Shown: one piece after another, positions 36,188 through 46,161 of the stretch
Position numbering within the stretch: the stretch's first letter is position 1
Layout of the letters: every line of letters starts with the position of its first letter
Notes under the pieces: model-generated
What the model saw: only the letters and a program-made list of their open reading frames with translations
Told to the model about the DNA's origin: nothing
Databases searched by the model: none
Assembly (NCBI RefSeq): GCF_002095475.1
Contig: NZ_MLFR01000001.1
Location: 124,001 to 188,000 of the forward strand
Direction of reading: 5' to 3'
DNA length: 64,000 nt
Source of the DNA: Pantoea rwandensis
Lineage (GTDB): Bacteria > Pseudomonadota > Gammaproteobacteria > Enterobacterales > Enterobacteriaceae
Position numbers and translations under genes: made by a program

Positions 36188-38153
36188 ATGAAGAACTGCA
36201 AATACGCGTTTTCTGCTATGGCTGTGGCTGCTTCGCTCGCTTCAATACCTGTCGCACAGGCGTGGGATAGTCTCACCGTGTTTGGCGACAGCCTGAGTGA
36301 TAGTGGCAACATTGGCCGTTTCACCGCCGATGGCGCGCAACACTCGCTTTATGACGAAATTCTCGCGGCTCATCTGGGTGAGAATTTACAGGCATCGAAA
36401 TTCGGCGGCAGTAATTATGCACAGGGGGGCGCGGTGGCCGTACCGGCACTCGATCCTTTACTGAATACTCAGGATCAGTTGGCGGCGTATTTGCAATCCA
36501 CGGGGGGGGCGTGCTGACAGCAACGGTTTGTACATTCACTGGGTCGGGGCCAACGATATCGCTGCTGCGGTAACCAATCCGCTGACGGCCACCGCCACCA
36601 TCGCTAATAGCGCCAATTCTGCTGCCTCCCAAGTGAAAACATTGTTGGATGCGGGGGCTGGCGCAGTGATTGTGCCAAATGTGCCGCAGCTGGGCTTAAC
36701 ACCTTATATGGTGCAGTTGGTGCTCAGCGCATTGGGTAGCTCAGCGACGGCGGCGGCATTCCAGTCACTGGATAACGCGGCGACACCGGATACGACGGCA
36801 CGCCAGCAAGCGGTACTAGACGCTTTCACAGCAGCCGCGGGGCAAGTTTCTAACGTTCCCGCCGTAAAGGAGGCGTTAGCGCAGCAACTTTATAAAGCCT
36901 GGCAGGAACTGAGTACCCAGGTCACAGCTTTATCCGATGGCTATAACCAGCAAGAAGAGGCGCAACTGGCAGTCTTAAAAGGCAATATTGTTCGCGTGGA
37001 TATCGCCGGATTATTTAATGAGGTCATTGCCAACCCTGGACAGTATGGGCTGAGTAATACTATCGGTATGGCTTGTCCGGTCGGGACCTCAGCGGATGAG
37101 TGCCAATCTTCCGATGCCGGCTTTAGTACGGCACAAAACTATCTGTTTGCCGATCGTCTCCATCCCAGTCCTGCAGTCCATGCGATGCTGGCCGACTATA
37201 TCCAGTCAATCCTCGATGCTCCCGCGCAGGTCTCGGCGCTATCACAATCCACGCTGATGATGGCGCGGGATATGCACAACACACTGGACGGACATTTACA
37301 GCAACAGCGGCGAAAACCGGCCAGTGCCGGTCAGTTCACGGTCTTTGGCGGCTATGCCGGGCAGCATGTTGATTATCAGGGGGATGAGTGGCAGAACGGG
37401 GATGCCAATACCACGAATTTGACGCTGGGTATTGGCTATCAGCTCACCGAAAACTGGCAAACCGGCCTGTTGTTCTCCAACAGTAATCAGCGCATGGAAC
37501 CCTCGTCAAAATACGACTACAAGCTTCGTGGCAATCTGGTGGCTCTTTACAGCCAGTTAACCCTGTTTGATCAAGGCTGGATAAACGCGGATTTACACTA
37601 TGCCGATCTCGATTTCGACAGCATTCAGCGCAGTATCAACATTGGTCCGGCAACCCGCACTGAGCAGGCCAATAGCAGCGGTAAATTGCTCGGCATGCGT
37701 GTGCAAACTGGCTGGGATTTGCCCTTGGGCCGCTATATCACTACGGGTCCGATTGCCAGCTATGCACTGGACTATGGTCGTGTAGGAAGCTACAGCGAGA
37801 ACGGTAACAGCAGTACTTCGATGCGTTTTTCCGATCAAACTCTGCATTCGCAGATTGGCGCGATCGGCTGGCGTATTGATAGCCAGGAATGGCTGATTAA
37901 TCCTTGGGCGCAAGTGACCTACAATCATCAGTTTGGTGATACCGAATCCACCGTGCGTGCGGGACTGAAATCAACCCAAACATCGTTTGCGGGAACGGTT
38001 GCATCCGGCGATAAAAATTGGCTGGACATGTCGGTAGGCGCGAATGTGCCGCTGGGGGATACGTTCAATGCGTTTGCAGGTGTATCTACCGTTGCCAGTA
38101 ACAATGATTACCACCAAGTGACATGGAATGTCGGGGTGAACGCCACGTTTTGA
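36188..38153 (+). pseudogene. GDSL esterase autotransporter (EstA/ApeE type), frameshifted at a G8 run
   Basis: ATG 36188 has CGGAG 6 bases upstream. The signal peptide ends at AQA. The GDSL block is LTVFGDSLSDSGN; Gly and Asn blocks are FGGSNYAQGG and WVGANDI; the catalytic His lies in FADRLHPSPAVH. The C-terminal 270 residues form an autotransporter barrel ending in NATF. The frame breaks at eight G (36502-36509). Seven G would read STGGRADSNGLY, as in EstA, giving 654 residues, the usual family length. It would be an outer-membrane-displayed lipase or esterase. Slippage, decay or a read error could explain the break. Confidence 0.9.
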
Positions 38154-38160
38154 TGAGGGA

Positions 38161-38183
38161 GCCAGCAATCCCAGATTGCTGGC
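38161..38183. terminator. Bidirectional hairpin between convergent genes
   Basis: GCCAGCAAT and ATTGCTGGC arms with a 5-base loop lie between the esterase stop and the convergent porin stop. Confidence 0.7.
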
Positions 38184-38191
38184 GCTTGTCT

Positions 38192-39463
38192 TTAAAAGTC
38201 GTACTGCAAACTCAAACGGTTCTGCCAGAAGTGCGAATCATACAACGGTGATGTCTGTACCCCGGCAAAATCGGTCACACTCAAACCTTTCAGCACGCCA
38301 CTGAATGCCCAGGTGAAATAGACCAAGTATTCTGACTGGTTAATGCTCGCGGACTGTGCCGATGGTTTCAAATCCATAAACGAATATTGCGTACCCAGAG
38401 AGAGATTCTCATTGAGGACGTAGTTCAGGTTGGTCATATAGGCGTTACCGCTGCCCAGATCTTGGGTGCTGGTGAAGAACGGCTGCGCGAAGTAGGGACC
38501 CGATGAACTGTTATGCGCATACGGCACCACCAGTGAACCGTTACCCCAGCTGTTGGGACTGGCCGCGATGTGATCGTAACCCAGCTTCCAGCTCAACGTG
38601 GGGGTGAAACTTAACGCGAGTTGCGCGCCATAAGAGGTGCTGTTGACCTCACCAGCCAGCGCTTTGCCTAAACTGGTGCCGCGAATGAACTGCACTGCCA
38701 CATCTGGCTGGAACAACGTGTCCTGCCACTGTAAATGGCTTTCGCCATACACCACGCGGGAATAATCAGCATATTCCTGATACCACAACTGTCCGGTGAG
38801 TTTTTTATTATCCCACTGCATGCCGCGCCCACCGCCAATCGCCCACATGCCGTTGGTGCGCTCATCAATATCGGTATAGGCCGTTGTATTCAGGAACTGA
38901 TCGTCGCCCCAGGGTTTATAGCGCCAGACTTTAGTGGCATGGAGATAATTGGTGCTGTCACCATAATTGGCATCGACACCGCGGAACAGAATCGGCGTAA
39001 TACGCCAGTCGTAGTCACCCACGAAAGGAATATTAATGCGCTGGTCTCCCGCTGTTATTTTAAAATCTTCTTGCTGCCAGCTTAAATAAGCCTCACCAAC
39101 GTTGGTCTGGTTGTCGCCAATATCACTGATGGTATGGGCTTCATCGGGATGATCGATACCGCGCAAAAAAATAGCACTGACGCCAGCGCGGAAACCATAC
39201 ACCGGTGCCGTTTCATATTTCACACTGCCGCCGTAGCTGACGGTGTCTTGATTAAAACCCTTGGAGAAATACGCATTATGTGTGGAGTAGTAAAGTGTAC
39301 GTAAACTTCCGCTCACTGTCCCGCAGGTAAATATATCGGTGAAACTGTCAACGCCGCTGGCATCGTACTGACAATCGCTAATATTGCTCTGCGTGGCGGC
39401 CATTGCTGCTGGCACTAAGGGGAAAAACAGCGCAACTAATCCCACACTTTTTAGTGCTCTCAT
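38192..39463 (-). CDS. OprD-family outer-membrane porin
   Basis: A 423-residue protein from ATG 39463, with a signal peptide ending in AMA. The rest alternates like a beta barrel (TVSYGGSVKYETAPVYGFRA; ITAGDQRINIPF) and ends in aromatic LSLQYDF. OprD-type channels take up specific small organic acids or basic nutrients. It is the last gene of the long minus-strand catabolic operon and probably gives outer-membrane entry for that substrate. Confidence 0.85.
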   Translation of the reverse strand: MRALKSVGLVALFFPLVPAAMAATQSNISDCQYDASGVDSFTDIFTCGTVSGSLRTLYYSTHNAYFSKGFNQDTVSYGGSVKYETAPVYGFRAGVSAIFLRGIDHPDEAHTISDIGDNQTNVGEAYLSWQQEDFKITAGDQRINIPFVGDYDWRITPILFRGVDANYGDSTNYLHATKVWRYKPWGDDQFLNTTAYTDIDERTNGMWAIGGGRGMQWDNKKLTGQLWYQEYADYSRVVYGESHLQWQDTLFQPDVAVQFIRGTSLGKALAGEVNSTSYGAQLALSFTPTLSWKLGYDHIAASPNSWGNGSLVVPYAHNSSSGPYFAQPFFTSTQDLGSGNAYMTNLNYVLNENLSLGTQYSFMDLKPSAQSASINQSEYLVYFTWAFSGVLKGLSVTDFAGVQTSPLYDSHFWQNRLSLQYDF

Positions 39464-39569
39464 TGCATGATCCCTAATTAAATACACCCGTCTCAAGAAA
39501 GCAAAACGTCGCCCACTGGGTGAGGTGATCACCCAGCGTTCAGCTTTGCATTAAATAAAATAATATTAA

Positions 39570-40958
39570 TTAATTGACGCCTGGAATATGCACTGGCGGC
39601 AATGTTTCACGTACTTCCCAACCGCGCAATTTGCCAGGATTTAATAAATTATGGGGATCGCAAGCGCGTTTCATGGCGACGACATCGGCACGTACCATGC
39701 CTTGTTTACCATCCTCAATATGAATCACATGCGGGTTATTTATTTTCACTCCCTGACTGCGATAAATATCCATAATGGCATTAAGGCGTTCTTCACTGGT
39801 GTAACGTACCAATGGCAGGCCGCTACAGGTGAGAGTTCCGTTCATATCGCGCAGGAACTCAATATGCGACATCACTTCATCCGATAACTCAGCCTCCATC
39901 GTTAAGGCTTGCTGATGATAATTCTCTGTCGCATAAGCGGTTTGCAAATAGGTCAGGGTCTTATCGATCTTCAGGGCCTGTAACGTGGTGTGGTTCCAGC
40001 AATACTCAATCAGGGAATGACCGCTGTTTTCGCCTTCAGTAAAATGCAGCGCGTTGCGGCCTTGGTGTTGGTTCAACATCTCGGGCAACAGGGGATCGCT
40101 CTCACTCCCCACGACCGAAATGACACCGTGCTGGCCGCTGACCTGTGCGTCGGCTAAATCGCTGAAGTAATCCAGCACCGGTGCGGCAAATACCGCGATT
40201 TGGCGTTTAACCAGCCCCGGCGAACGCGCCAGCGCATCGGCAAACGCCATCGCAGAGGCAAAATCGGCGAAAGTATCCAGACGCTCGATCCAGTCATGGC
40301 AAGGGGCCAACGCCAGTTCAATCTCCAGCACCACCCCGTTGCTGCCGTAGGCATGATGCAACAGCAGCGCATCCGGTGCTTGCAGTGTGATGATGCGCGG
40401 CGTCTCTTCCATGGTCATCATGCGTACTGAAAGCACATTGCCCGGCGCAGCCAGCGGGCCATAGTTAATCGATCCCACACCGCCAAAACCGCCGCCAAAT
40501 AAACCGCCTAAGGTGGCGAGTTTCCAGGTGGAGGGCATGCAGCGCAGTTCCCAACCATGTGGGCGCGTGTGGGCTTCGAGGTCGCCCAGGCGAATACCGG
40601 CCTGCGCGCGCACTGTGCCGGTGCCCATCGCCGTCACGCTGTTCAGGCGCGTCATGTCAACCATCACGCCGCCGTTCAGCGGAATGAGCTGCCCGTAGTT
40701 GCCGGTACCGCCACCACGTAGATTAAGAGGGATGCGCGCCTTCGCACAGGCGGCCACCACCGCCATCAGTTCATTCTCATCGCGTGGACGGACGGCCAGC
40801 TCGGCAAACTTCTCTTCCAGCTGCGGTTTCAGCACCGGGCTGAACCAGTGAAAGTCACGTGACAGACGTTTAACTTTCGGCGCTTCTTTAATCCAGTCAA
40901 GTTCAGGCAACGCCGCGACCAGCGCCGCCAGTGCAGACTGGCGATCGAGTTCAGACAT
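39570..40958 (-). CDS. FAD-binding oxidoreductase (GlcD/VAO family)
   Basis: A 462-residue protein of the vanillyl-alcohol-oxidase fold. The FAD-binding domain includes LNLRGGGTGNYGQLIPLNGG (about 95-115) and GGLFGGGFGGVGSINYG. The C-terminus CDPHNLLNPGKLRGWE is the usual end motif. Members oxidise hydroxy acids, alcohols or amines. It sits after the ABC transporter genes and before the porin, so it likely acts on the imported compound or a product of the hydrolases. Confidence 0.87.
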   Translation of the reverse strand: MSELDRQSALAALVAALPELDWIKEAPKVKRLSRDFHWFSPVLKPQLEEKFAELAVRPRDENELMAVVAACAKARIPLNLRGGGTGNYGQLIPLNGGVMVDMTRLNSVTAMGTGTVRAQAGIRLGDLEAHTRPHGWELRCMPSTWKLATLGGLFGGGFGGVGSINYGPLAAPGNVLSVRMMTMEETPRIITLQAPDALLLHHAYGSNGVVLEIELALAPCHDWIERLDTFADFASAMAFADALARSPGLVKRQIAVFAAPVLDYFSDLADAQVSGQHGVISVVGSESDPLLPEMLNQHQGRNALHFTEGENSGHSLIEYCWNHTTLQALKIDKTLTYLQTAYATENYHQQALTMEAELSDEVMSHIEFLRDMNGTLTCSGLPLVRYTSEERLNAIMDIYRSQGVKINNPHVIHIEDGKQGMVRADVVAMKRACDPHNLLNPGKLRGWEVRETLPPVHIPGVN

Positions 40959-41014
40959 GTTGTGTTCCTATCAATGTGGGGCGTGTTGGGCGGTGAAGAA
41001 TCCGCCCATTTGCA

Positions 41015-41812
41015 TTAACTCGGGCTTAACTCACTCTCGTGCCATGCGGCCAATACGCGGCGCGTTAGCCACGACATCAGGGCAAAGAGCAGGAAGCCCG
41101 CCAGGGAAATCAATAACAAGGCGGCAAACATCAGCGGAATGTTGAGCTGATAGCCCGCCTGTAAAATCTGATAGGCCAGCCCGGTATCGGTGCCCCCTGT
41201 TCCCGCCACAAACTCCGCCACCACCGCACCAATCAGCGACAAGCCGCTGGAGATGCGCAGTGCGCCAAAGAAGTAGGGCAACGCGGAGGGAATACGCAGG
41301 CGTAACAAGATTTGCAGACGCGAGGCATGGTTCAACTTGAAGTAGCTCAGCAGGCCCGGTGATACGCTGCGCAAACCTTGCGTTGTGTTTGAGATGATCG
41401 GGAATACCGCCATCAGCGTGGCGCACACCACCAGCGACAAGGTGGTGTCTTTTACCCAGATAATGATCAACGGTGCAATCGCGACAATCGGGGTGACTTG
41501 CAGAAAGACGATGTAAGGAAACAACGCCGTCTCGATAAAACGATTTTGTACCAGCAAAAACGCGATGATCGAGCCGATGATCGTTGCCAGCGCAAAAGAG
41601 ATCACCGTGATTTTCAGGGTGTAGAGCAATGACATAAACAGTGACGGAAAGTTTTGCGCCAGGCTTTGTGCCACCAGCAGCGGAGAAGGCACCAGAAAAG
41701 CAGGGACCTTAAACGCGGTGACCAGAAACTGCCACAACAGCAGCATGGCAATCGCCACCACGGCCGGAAACAGCCACTGTTGAAATTTGAGGTTTGCTGC
41801 GAGCGGTTTCAT
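41015..41812 (-). CDS. ABC transporter permease (SsuC/TauC-like)
   Basis: A 265-residue inner-membrane protein with about six helices. The EAA-like loop is GLRSVSPGLLSYFKLNHASR followed by LRIPSALPYFFGALR. It matches permeases of nitrate/taurine/sulfonate and pyrimidine-precursor importers. The ATPase stop overlaps its start by one base. Confidence 0.88.
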   Translation of the reverse strand: MKPLAANLKFQQWLFPAVVAIAMLLLWQFLVTAFKVPAFLVPSPLLVAQSLAQNFPSLFMSLLYTLKITVISFALATIIGSIIAFLLVQNRFIETALFPYIVFLQVTPIVAIAPLIIIWVKDTTLSLVVCATLMAVFPIISNTTQGLRSVSPGLLSYFKLNHASRLQILLRLRIPSALPYFFGALRISSGLSLIGAVVAEFVAGTGGTDTGLAYQILQAGYQLNIPLMFAALLLISLAGFLLFALMSWLTRRVLAAWHESELSPS

Positions 41813-42645
41813 TACTTTCTCTCCTGACTGGCTGCCAGCAGTCCGCGCTGTAACAACTGCGCATACTGGGTAAACAGCTGACTGACCCGAAACTCATCAT
41901 CACGCGGTTGGCTGGCTTCAATGCGAATGTCATCGACCACGCGACCCGGACGCGCGGCCATCATGATCACGCGTTGCGACAGGAACACCGCTTCCTGAAT
42001 CGAGTGGGTAACAAACACCACTGTCAGTTTTTGCTCCTGCCACACATCCAGTAGGTCGCTGTCCAGTTTGTTGCGGGTGATTTCATCCAGTGCGCCAAAG
42101 GGCTCATCCATTAACAGCACCTTAGGACGCGTGACTAAACCACGGGCGATGGAAACACGCATCTGCATCCCACCGGAAAGCTCGCGGGGCAAAACATGAC
42201 CAAACTGACCCAGGCCAACCAGTTCCAGAATCTCCCGTACGCGGGTATCGGCTTCCGCTCGCGGCACGCCCGCTAAGTCCAGCGGCAGGCGCACGTTTTT
42301 GTGCACGCTGCTCCAGGGCATCAGCGTGGCTTCTTGAAACACAAAGGAGAGCGGCAGGTCACGTTGATTCTCACGGCGATCGCGGCGGAACAGCATTAGC
42401 TTACCGTCGCTCGGTTCAATCAAACCGGCAATCATCTTCAGCAAGGTGCTTTTGCCACAGCCAGAAGGACCCAGCAGGGAGACAAACTCACCCTGACGAA
42501 TAGTCAGATCCACCGGCAGCAGCGCACGCGTCCCGTTAGGGTAGATTTTCTCGGCTGAGAGCACTTCAATTGCCGGCGGCGCGGCAGGCAGCGGCACCGG
42601 TCGGTTATCAGGCGCGATCAGCGTCATTTTGCTGGCGGTGTTCAT
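41812..42645 (-). CDS. ABC transporter ATPase (SsuB/TauB-like)
   Basis: A 277-residue ATPase. Walker A GPSGCGKST, signature LSGGMQMRVSIARGL, Walker B VLLMDEPFGALD and the switch His in VFVTHSIQEAVFL are all present. It powers import with the permease and binding protein on either side. It overlaps the binding-protein gene by 4 bases. Confidence 0.92.
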   Translation of the reverse strand: MNTASKMTLIAPDNRPVPLPAAPPAIEVLSAEKIYPNGTRALLPVDLTIRQGEFVSLLGPSGCGKSTLLKMIAGLIEPSDGKLMLFRRDRRENQRDLPLSFVFQEATLMPWSSVHKNVRLPLDLAGVPRAEADTRVREILELVGLGQFGHVLPRELSGGMQMRVSIARGLVTRPKVLLMDEPFGALDEITRNKLDSDLLDVWQEQKLTVVFVTHSIQEAVFLSQRVIMMAARPGRVVDDIRIEASQPRDDEFRVSQLFTQYAQLLQRGLLAASQERK

Positions 42646-43613
42646 GGCATGACCTTGACGTCTTTGATGAACTGTAAGGTGTAGCTACCGGCAAACGGGA
42701 CTTTGGCCGGATCGATCAGCTTGTTATCCACCAACAGTTGCCAGGTTTGCTTCAGCCGAGGCTCGGTGATGATGCCGATGCCCGCCGTTTGCGCATCACC
42801 ACCGGTAAGCATCTGGTATTTCTTCATCTGAGCAATACCGAAGGCTATCTGTTCGTCGCTCATCTGCGGGTTCTCTTTCTTGATCAGCGCATTGCCTGCG
42901 GTAGGATCTTGCAGATAGTTTTTCCAGCCCTGCATTGAGGCTTTAACGAACGCGGCCACAACTTGCGGGCGTTTCTCAATGGTCGATTTCATACACACAA
43001 TGCTGTTGCCGTACGGCGGGTAGCCCCAGTCGCTGATGGGAAAGACATTGGCTTGCGCATTGGCTTTCTGCACCGCAAATGGCTCAGAGGTGATATAGCC
43101 CTGCTGTACCAGCGTGTTGTCCGCCAGGAACGGCTGAATACTGAAGGTGTAAGGACGCACGCGCGCGTTTTTCAGATTGAGCGCGCTCTGCGCCCACGGC
43201 CAATAAGAGGTATAGGCCTCAGCCGCCAACAGGAAGGTCTTGCCCTGTAGATCCGCTTTGTCTTTCACATCCGGATGGGTAAGAAACGCAATCGCTGAAT
43301 GCTGGAAGGTGGTGGCAACCGGGACGGCTTCAACCCCTTGCTGCCAGGATTCCAACGCCTGCATGTTATCGCTGATGATGCAGTCCGCCTGACCGGCGGC
43401 CATTAACTGCATGGTGTGGACCTGTGGACCCCCCATTTTGATGGTGACGTCGAGACCGGCATCTTTATACAAGTTTTGCGCCTGCGCCTGATAAAAACCG
43501 CCATGCTCCGCTTGCGCATACCAGTTGGTCATAAAGATAAATTTCTCAGCCGCCATGCTCTGGGCCGACAGCGCCAGCGAAAGTGCGGCAACCATGCTCA
43601 ATTTTTTATTCAT
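42642..43613 (-). CDS. ABC substrate-binding protein, NMT1/THI5-like
   Basis: A 323-residue periplasmic protein with a signal peptide ending at SMAAE. The start of the mature protein (TNWYAQAEHGGFYQAQAQNL) is characteristic of NMT1/THI5-like binding proteins such as ThiY and RibY, which bind pyrimidine precursors or flavin. This points to a nitrogen heterocycle as ligand, as inference only. It is the first of three ABC genes in the operon. Confidence 0.87.
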   Translation of the reverse strand: MNKKLSMVAALSLALSAQSMAAEKFIFMTNWYAQAEHGGFYQAQAQNLYKDAGLDVTIKMGGPQVHTMQLMAAGQADCIISDNMQALESWQQGVEAVPVATTFQHSAIAFLTHPDVKDKADLQGKTFLLAAEAYTSYWPWAQSALNLKNARVRPYTFSIQPFLADNTLVQQGYITSEPFAVQKANAQANVFPISDWGYPPYGNSIVCMKSTIEKRPQVVAAFVKASMQGWKNYLQDPTAGNALIKKENPQMSDEQIAFGIAQMKKYQMLTGGDAQTAGIGIITEPRLKQTWQLLVDNKLIDPAKVPFAGSYTLQFIKDVKVMP

Positions 43614-43626
43614 CGTCGATCCCCGT

Positions 43627-44505
43627 TTAGCGCGGTTGTAATAGTGATGCTGCGTCGTGGTGGTCTAGCATTTTGCCCTGCCAGTGACCGGTACCCCATG
43701 CGGGTTCTGCGCGGGTGACCCAGGTCATTTGATGCACTTCGGTAATCACCTGTGCCCAACTTGCTGCCAGTGAATCCAGGATGGCCGCCCCTTGCTCAGG
43801 GGTGGAGGGCAGAGGATCGCCAATCACGCCGCTGGGGCCGAAGTCATAGGAAGCCCACGCCGCCATCGGCTTGTTGGCGGAAAGCGTCGGGCAGGGGAAT
43901 TCCGGGGGATAATTGGCGACGGCTTTGCTCATCTGCACCGTATCCGGTGCGAGTGCCATCATGAGTGCGGTTTCCGCGTGGCCTGCGTGCATCGCCATCT
44001 GACGCTCTTTGTCTTCCATAAAGCTTTCGGCACAGTTCGGCACTTTGAAGGTGTCCTGCATGATGATGATCATGTCACCATGACGCAGGCGCAGTTCGCG
44101 CGCCGCCATTTGCAGCGGCTGCGGCTGGCCTCCATGGCCATTTACCATTAAAAACTTACGGAAACCTGCGCGATAAAGGGATTCGCCAATCTCCAGAATG
44201 GTGTGCAGCAGGGTTTCCCCCGTCAGCGTCAGCGTGCCGGGAAAGTGCAGGTGCTCATCGGATTTACCGTAAGTGATGGGCGGAATGGCGTAAGCGGGGA
44301 TCTCCGCGGGCAAACGGGCCAGGGCATGCCCGACCACACCGGATGAAATCACACTGTCTACTGCGCAAGGCAGATGTGGGCCGTGCTGTTCGATAGCGCC
44401 CGTAGGCAGGACAATCACCGTGTTGGCTTTGTTTTCCAGGGTGGCAATGTCGGTCCAGCTCAGATACGGCAAAAAGCGGTTTGCCGGAATATAACCATGC
44501 AACAT
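43627..44505 (-). CDS. Creatininase family amidohydrolase
   Basis: A 292-residue protein from ATG 44505 with AGAGGAAACAGT upstream. Metal ligands of the creatininase fold are present: Glu and His in PTGAIEQHGPHLP, Asp in AVDS, His in VNGHGGQ and Glu in AGHAETALM. The family opens cyclic amides such as creatinine and also includes formamide hydrolases. Next to a cytosine-deaminase-like enzyme it suggests ring opening of a lactam or imide. Confidence 0.88.
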   Translation of the reverse strand: MLHGYIPANRFLPYLSWTDIATLENKANTVIVLPTGAIEQHGPHLPCAVDSVISSGVVGHALARLPAEIPAYAIPPITYGKSDEHLHFPGTLTLTGETLLHTILEIGESLYRAGFRKFLMVNGHGGQPQPLQMAARELRLRHGDMIIIMQDTFKVPNCAESFMEDKERQMAMHAGHAETALMMALAPDTVQMSKAVANYPPEFPCPTLSANKPMAAWASYDFGPSGVIGDPLPSTPEQGAAILDSLAASWAQVITEVHQMTWVTRAEPAWGTGHWQGKMLDHHDAASLLQPR

Positions 44506-44519
44506 ACTGTTTCCTCTTG

Positions 44520-44975
44520 TTATTGCGGCAACCACGCCGTGGCTTCAACTTCGATTAATACCTCAGGGCTGGGCAGCATCTCACTGACCTGCACCACCGT
44601 GGAGACTGGCGGTTCGTCCGGGAAGAACTGTTTGCGCACCCGACTGTAATGCGGGAAATGGTCCAGATTGCGGAAGTACTGCACCAGTTTGAAAACATCG
44701 CTCATCTGCCCACCGGCGCTCTCAATGGTGGTGCGGATACTCTCCAGCACATACCAGCTCTGCGCCAGAATCGGGCCTTCTTTGAAATCCGTCGAGAATT
44801 CACCGCTGCGCCCCAGCAGCTGTTGGGCCGCTTCGGGGATATCGCCGTAACCGCGCACGATCGTCGCGGTTTGCGGGTTCACCGGAATAATGCCGGAGAG
44901 ATAAATAAAGTCGCCGACGCGTCGCCACGCCGCATATTTAGCCAGCGGTTTACCCGCACCTTCATCAAGCGTCAT
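44520..44975 (-). CDS. RidA family protein
   Basis: A 151-residue RidA-like protein. ATG 44975 has GGAGA 7 bases upstream; an in-frame ATG at 44990 has none. Core segments are VGDFIYLSGIIPVNPQT and YVLESIRTTIESAGGQMSDV; the end reads SPEVLIEVEATAWLP. An insertion makes it longer than RidA proper. It may hydrolyse a reactive enamine or imine intermediate in this pathway. It overlaps the amidohydrolase by 11 bases. Confidence 0.87.
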   Translation of the reverse strand: MTLDEGAGKPLAKYAAWRRVGDFIYLSGIIPVNPQTATIVRGYGDIPEAAQQLLGRSGEFSTDFKEGPILAQSWYVLESIRTTIESAGGQMSDVFKLVQYFRNLDHFPHYSRVRKQFFPDEPPVSTVVQVSEMLPSPEVLIEVEATAWLPQ

Positions 44976-46161
44976 TTGTTGTTTCTCCATAACGCACGCC
45001 CTGTTTAAGCCGATAGCGTTGGCGCTGGCGCAGTGGCCAACTTGCGGTATCGGCATGCGGAAAAATCACCATATCGTTGCGATAAAAAGCCTCGGCCCGG
45101 CAGATAAGCTGCGAGGCCTCATCAAAGGCGGCACCCAATTGCAGGCTGAGTACGCCGCTGAACAGCGTATCGAGCGGGTCATAACTGCCGAGGGGGCAGA
45201 AGGCGTCTTGCACGTTATCGGCCCCGAGCAGCAGAGGAATGCCTCGGATTTGCGCTTCTTTCACCAGCGTCAGTCCGCGCTGGCGCGGGGTGCGACCGGG
45301 CACTGCATCTTGCAACAGCAAATTGGTCAACGGCAGGGCAATCAGGGTTACCCGCTGCTGGGCTAACCGATCGAGGATCTGCAGCGCATCTTCCTGTTGT
45401 GACAGTGCGCAGCTGTGGCTACAGGTAATCTGGCCGCTGAACGGATGGCGTTGCAGGGTGTTCGCCAGCCACCGCATACCTTGCGCCTCGGTATTGAGCT
45501 CTTCATCAATGTGGAGATCGATATCCAGCTGATGCTGTTCGGCGGCCTCAAGCAGGTTTGAGAAGGCTTGTGCATCCCAGTTGCTGCTGTGAATAAAACC
45601 GCCCAGTAACGCACCGGGGCCGCTGGCTGCCACCTGAGTAGCAATATGCTGAGCGTCTTCCGGATTGGCGAAGAAACTCAGCGGCGCGAGCGCCACGCGT
45701 TCGATACGACATAGCGGATGCTGCATTTCGCCGATCACCTGCCACGCCAGCGGCGCTTCCGGGGTGAACCAGTCGACATGGGTTCGCAGCAGGCCAACTC
45801 CGCTCTCCACCGCCCAGAGCAAAGCTTGCTGGGTGCGCCGCTGAAGATCTTCACGACTCCAGTGCACGCGATCCTGATGCATTGCCGTGATGGCAGCCAG
45901 CAAGCCAGGCTGTTGCGCCGGACTGCGTTGAATAGTGAACGTTTTGTCCAGATGCGCATGCGGCTCAATCAGTGCGGGCAACACCAGTGCGCCATTGAGC
46001 GGCAGATAATCGGCATGTTGCCCCTCATCAGGGGCAAATTGCAGGCCGTCGGAATGAAAATGTAAGGTCGCCAACTGGGGCTGGTCGCTCTGCATTGGCC
46101 AATGGTCTGGCAATAGCCAGCGGGGTAAGCGTGCACCGGTTGCACCCGGATAGGTTTTCAT
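44965..46161 (-). CDS. Cytosine-deaminase-like amidohydrolase
   Basis: A 398-residue metal-dependent hydrolase; its ATG overlaps the reductase stop (ATGA). Signature elements of the cytosine deaminase/AtzC branch are present: EPHAHLDKTF, IDLHIDEELN, TCSHSCAL and GADNVQDAFCPLGSYDPLDT. It would hydrolyse an amino or amide group on a nitrogen heterocycle. The second gene of the operon. Confidence 0.88.
   Translation of the reverse strand: MKTYPGATGARLPRWLLPDHWPMQSDQPQLATLHFHSDGLQFAPDEGQHADYLPLNGALVLPALIEPHAHLDKTFTIQRSPAQQPGLLAAITAMHQDRVHWSREDLQRRTQQALLWAVESGVGLLRTHVDWFTPEAPLAWQVIGEMQHPLCRIERVALAPLSFFANPEDAQHIATQVAASGPGALLGGFIHSSNWDAQAFSNLLEAAEQHQLDIDLHIDEELNTEAQGMRWLANTLQRHPFSGQITCSHSCALSQQEDALQILDRLAQQRVTLIALPLTNLLLQDAVPGRTPRQRGLTLVKEAQIRGIPLLLGADNVQDAFCPLGSYDPLDTLFSGVLSLQLGAAFDEASQLICRAEAFYRNDMVIFPHADTASWPLRQRQRYRLKQGVRYGETTNDA

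Noticed and set aside
44566..44989. Upstream ATG (44990) as the start of the operon RidA gene
   Set aside because: No SD precedes it, whereas ATG 44975 has GGAGA at proper distance.
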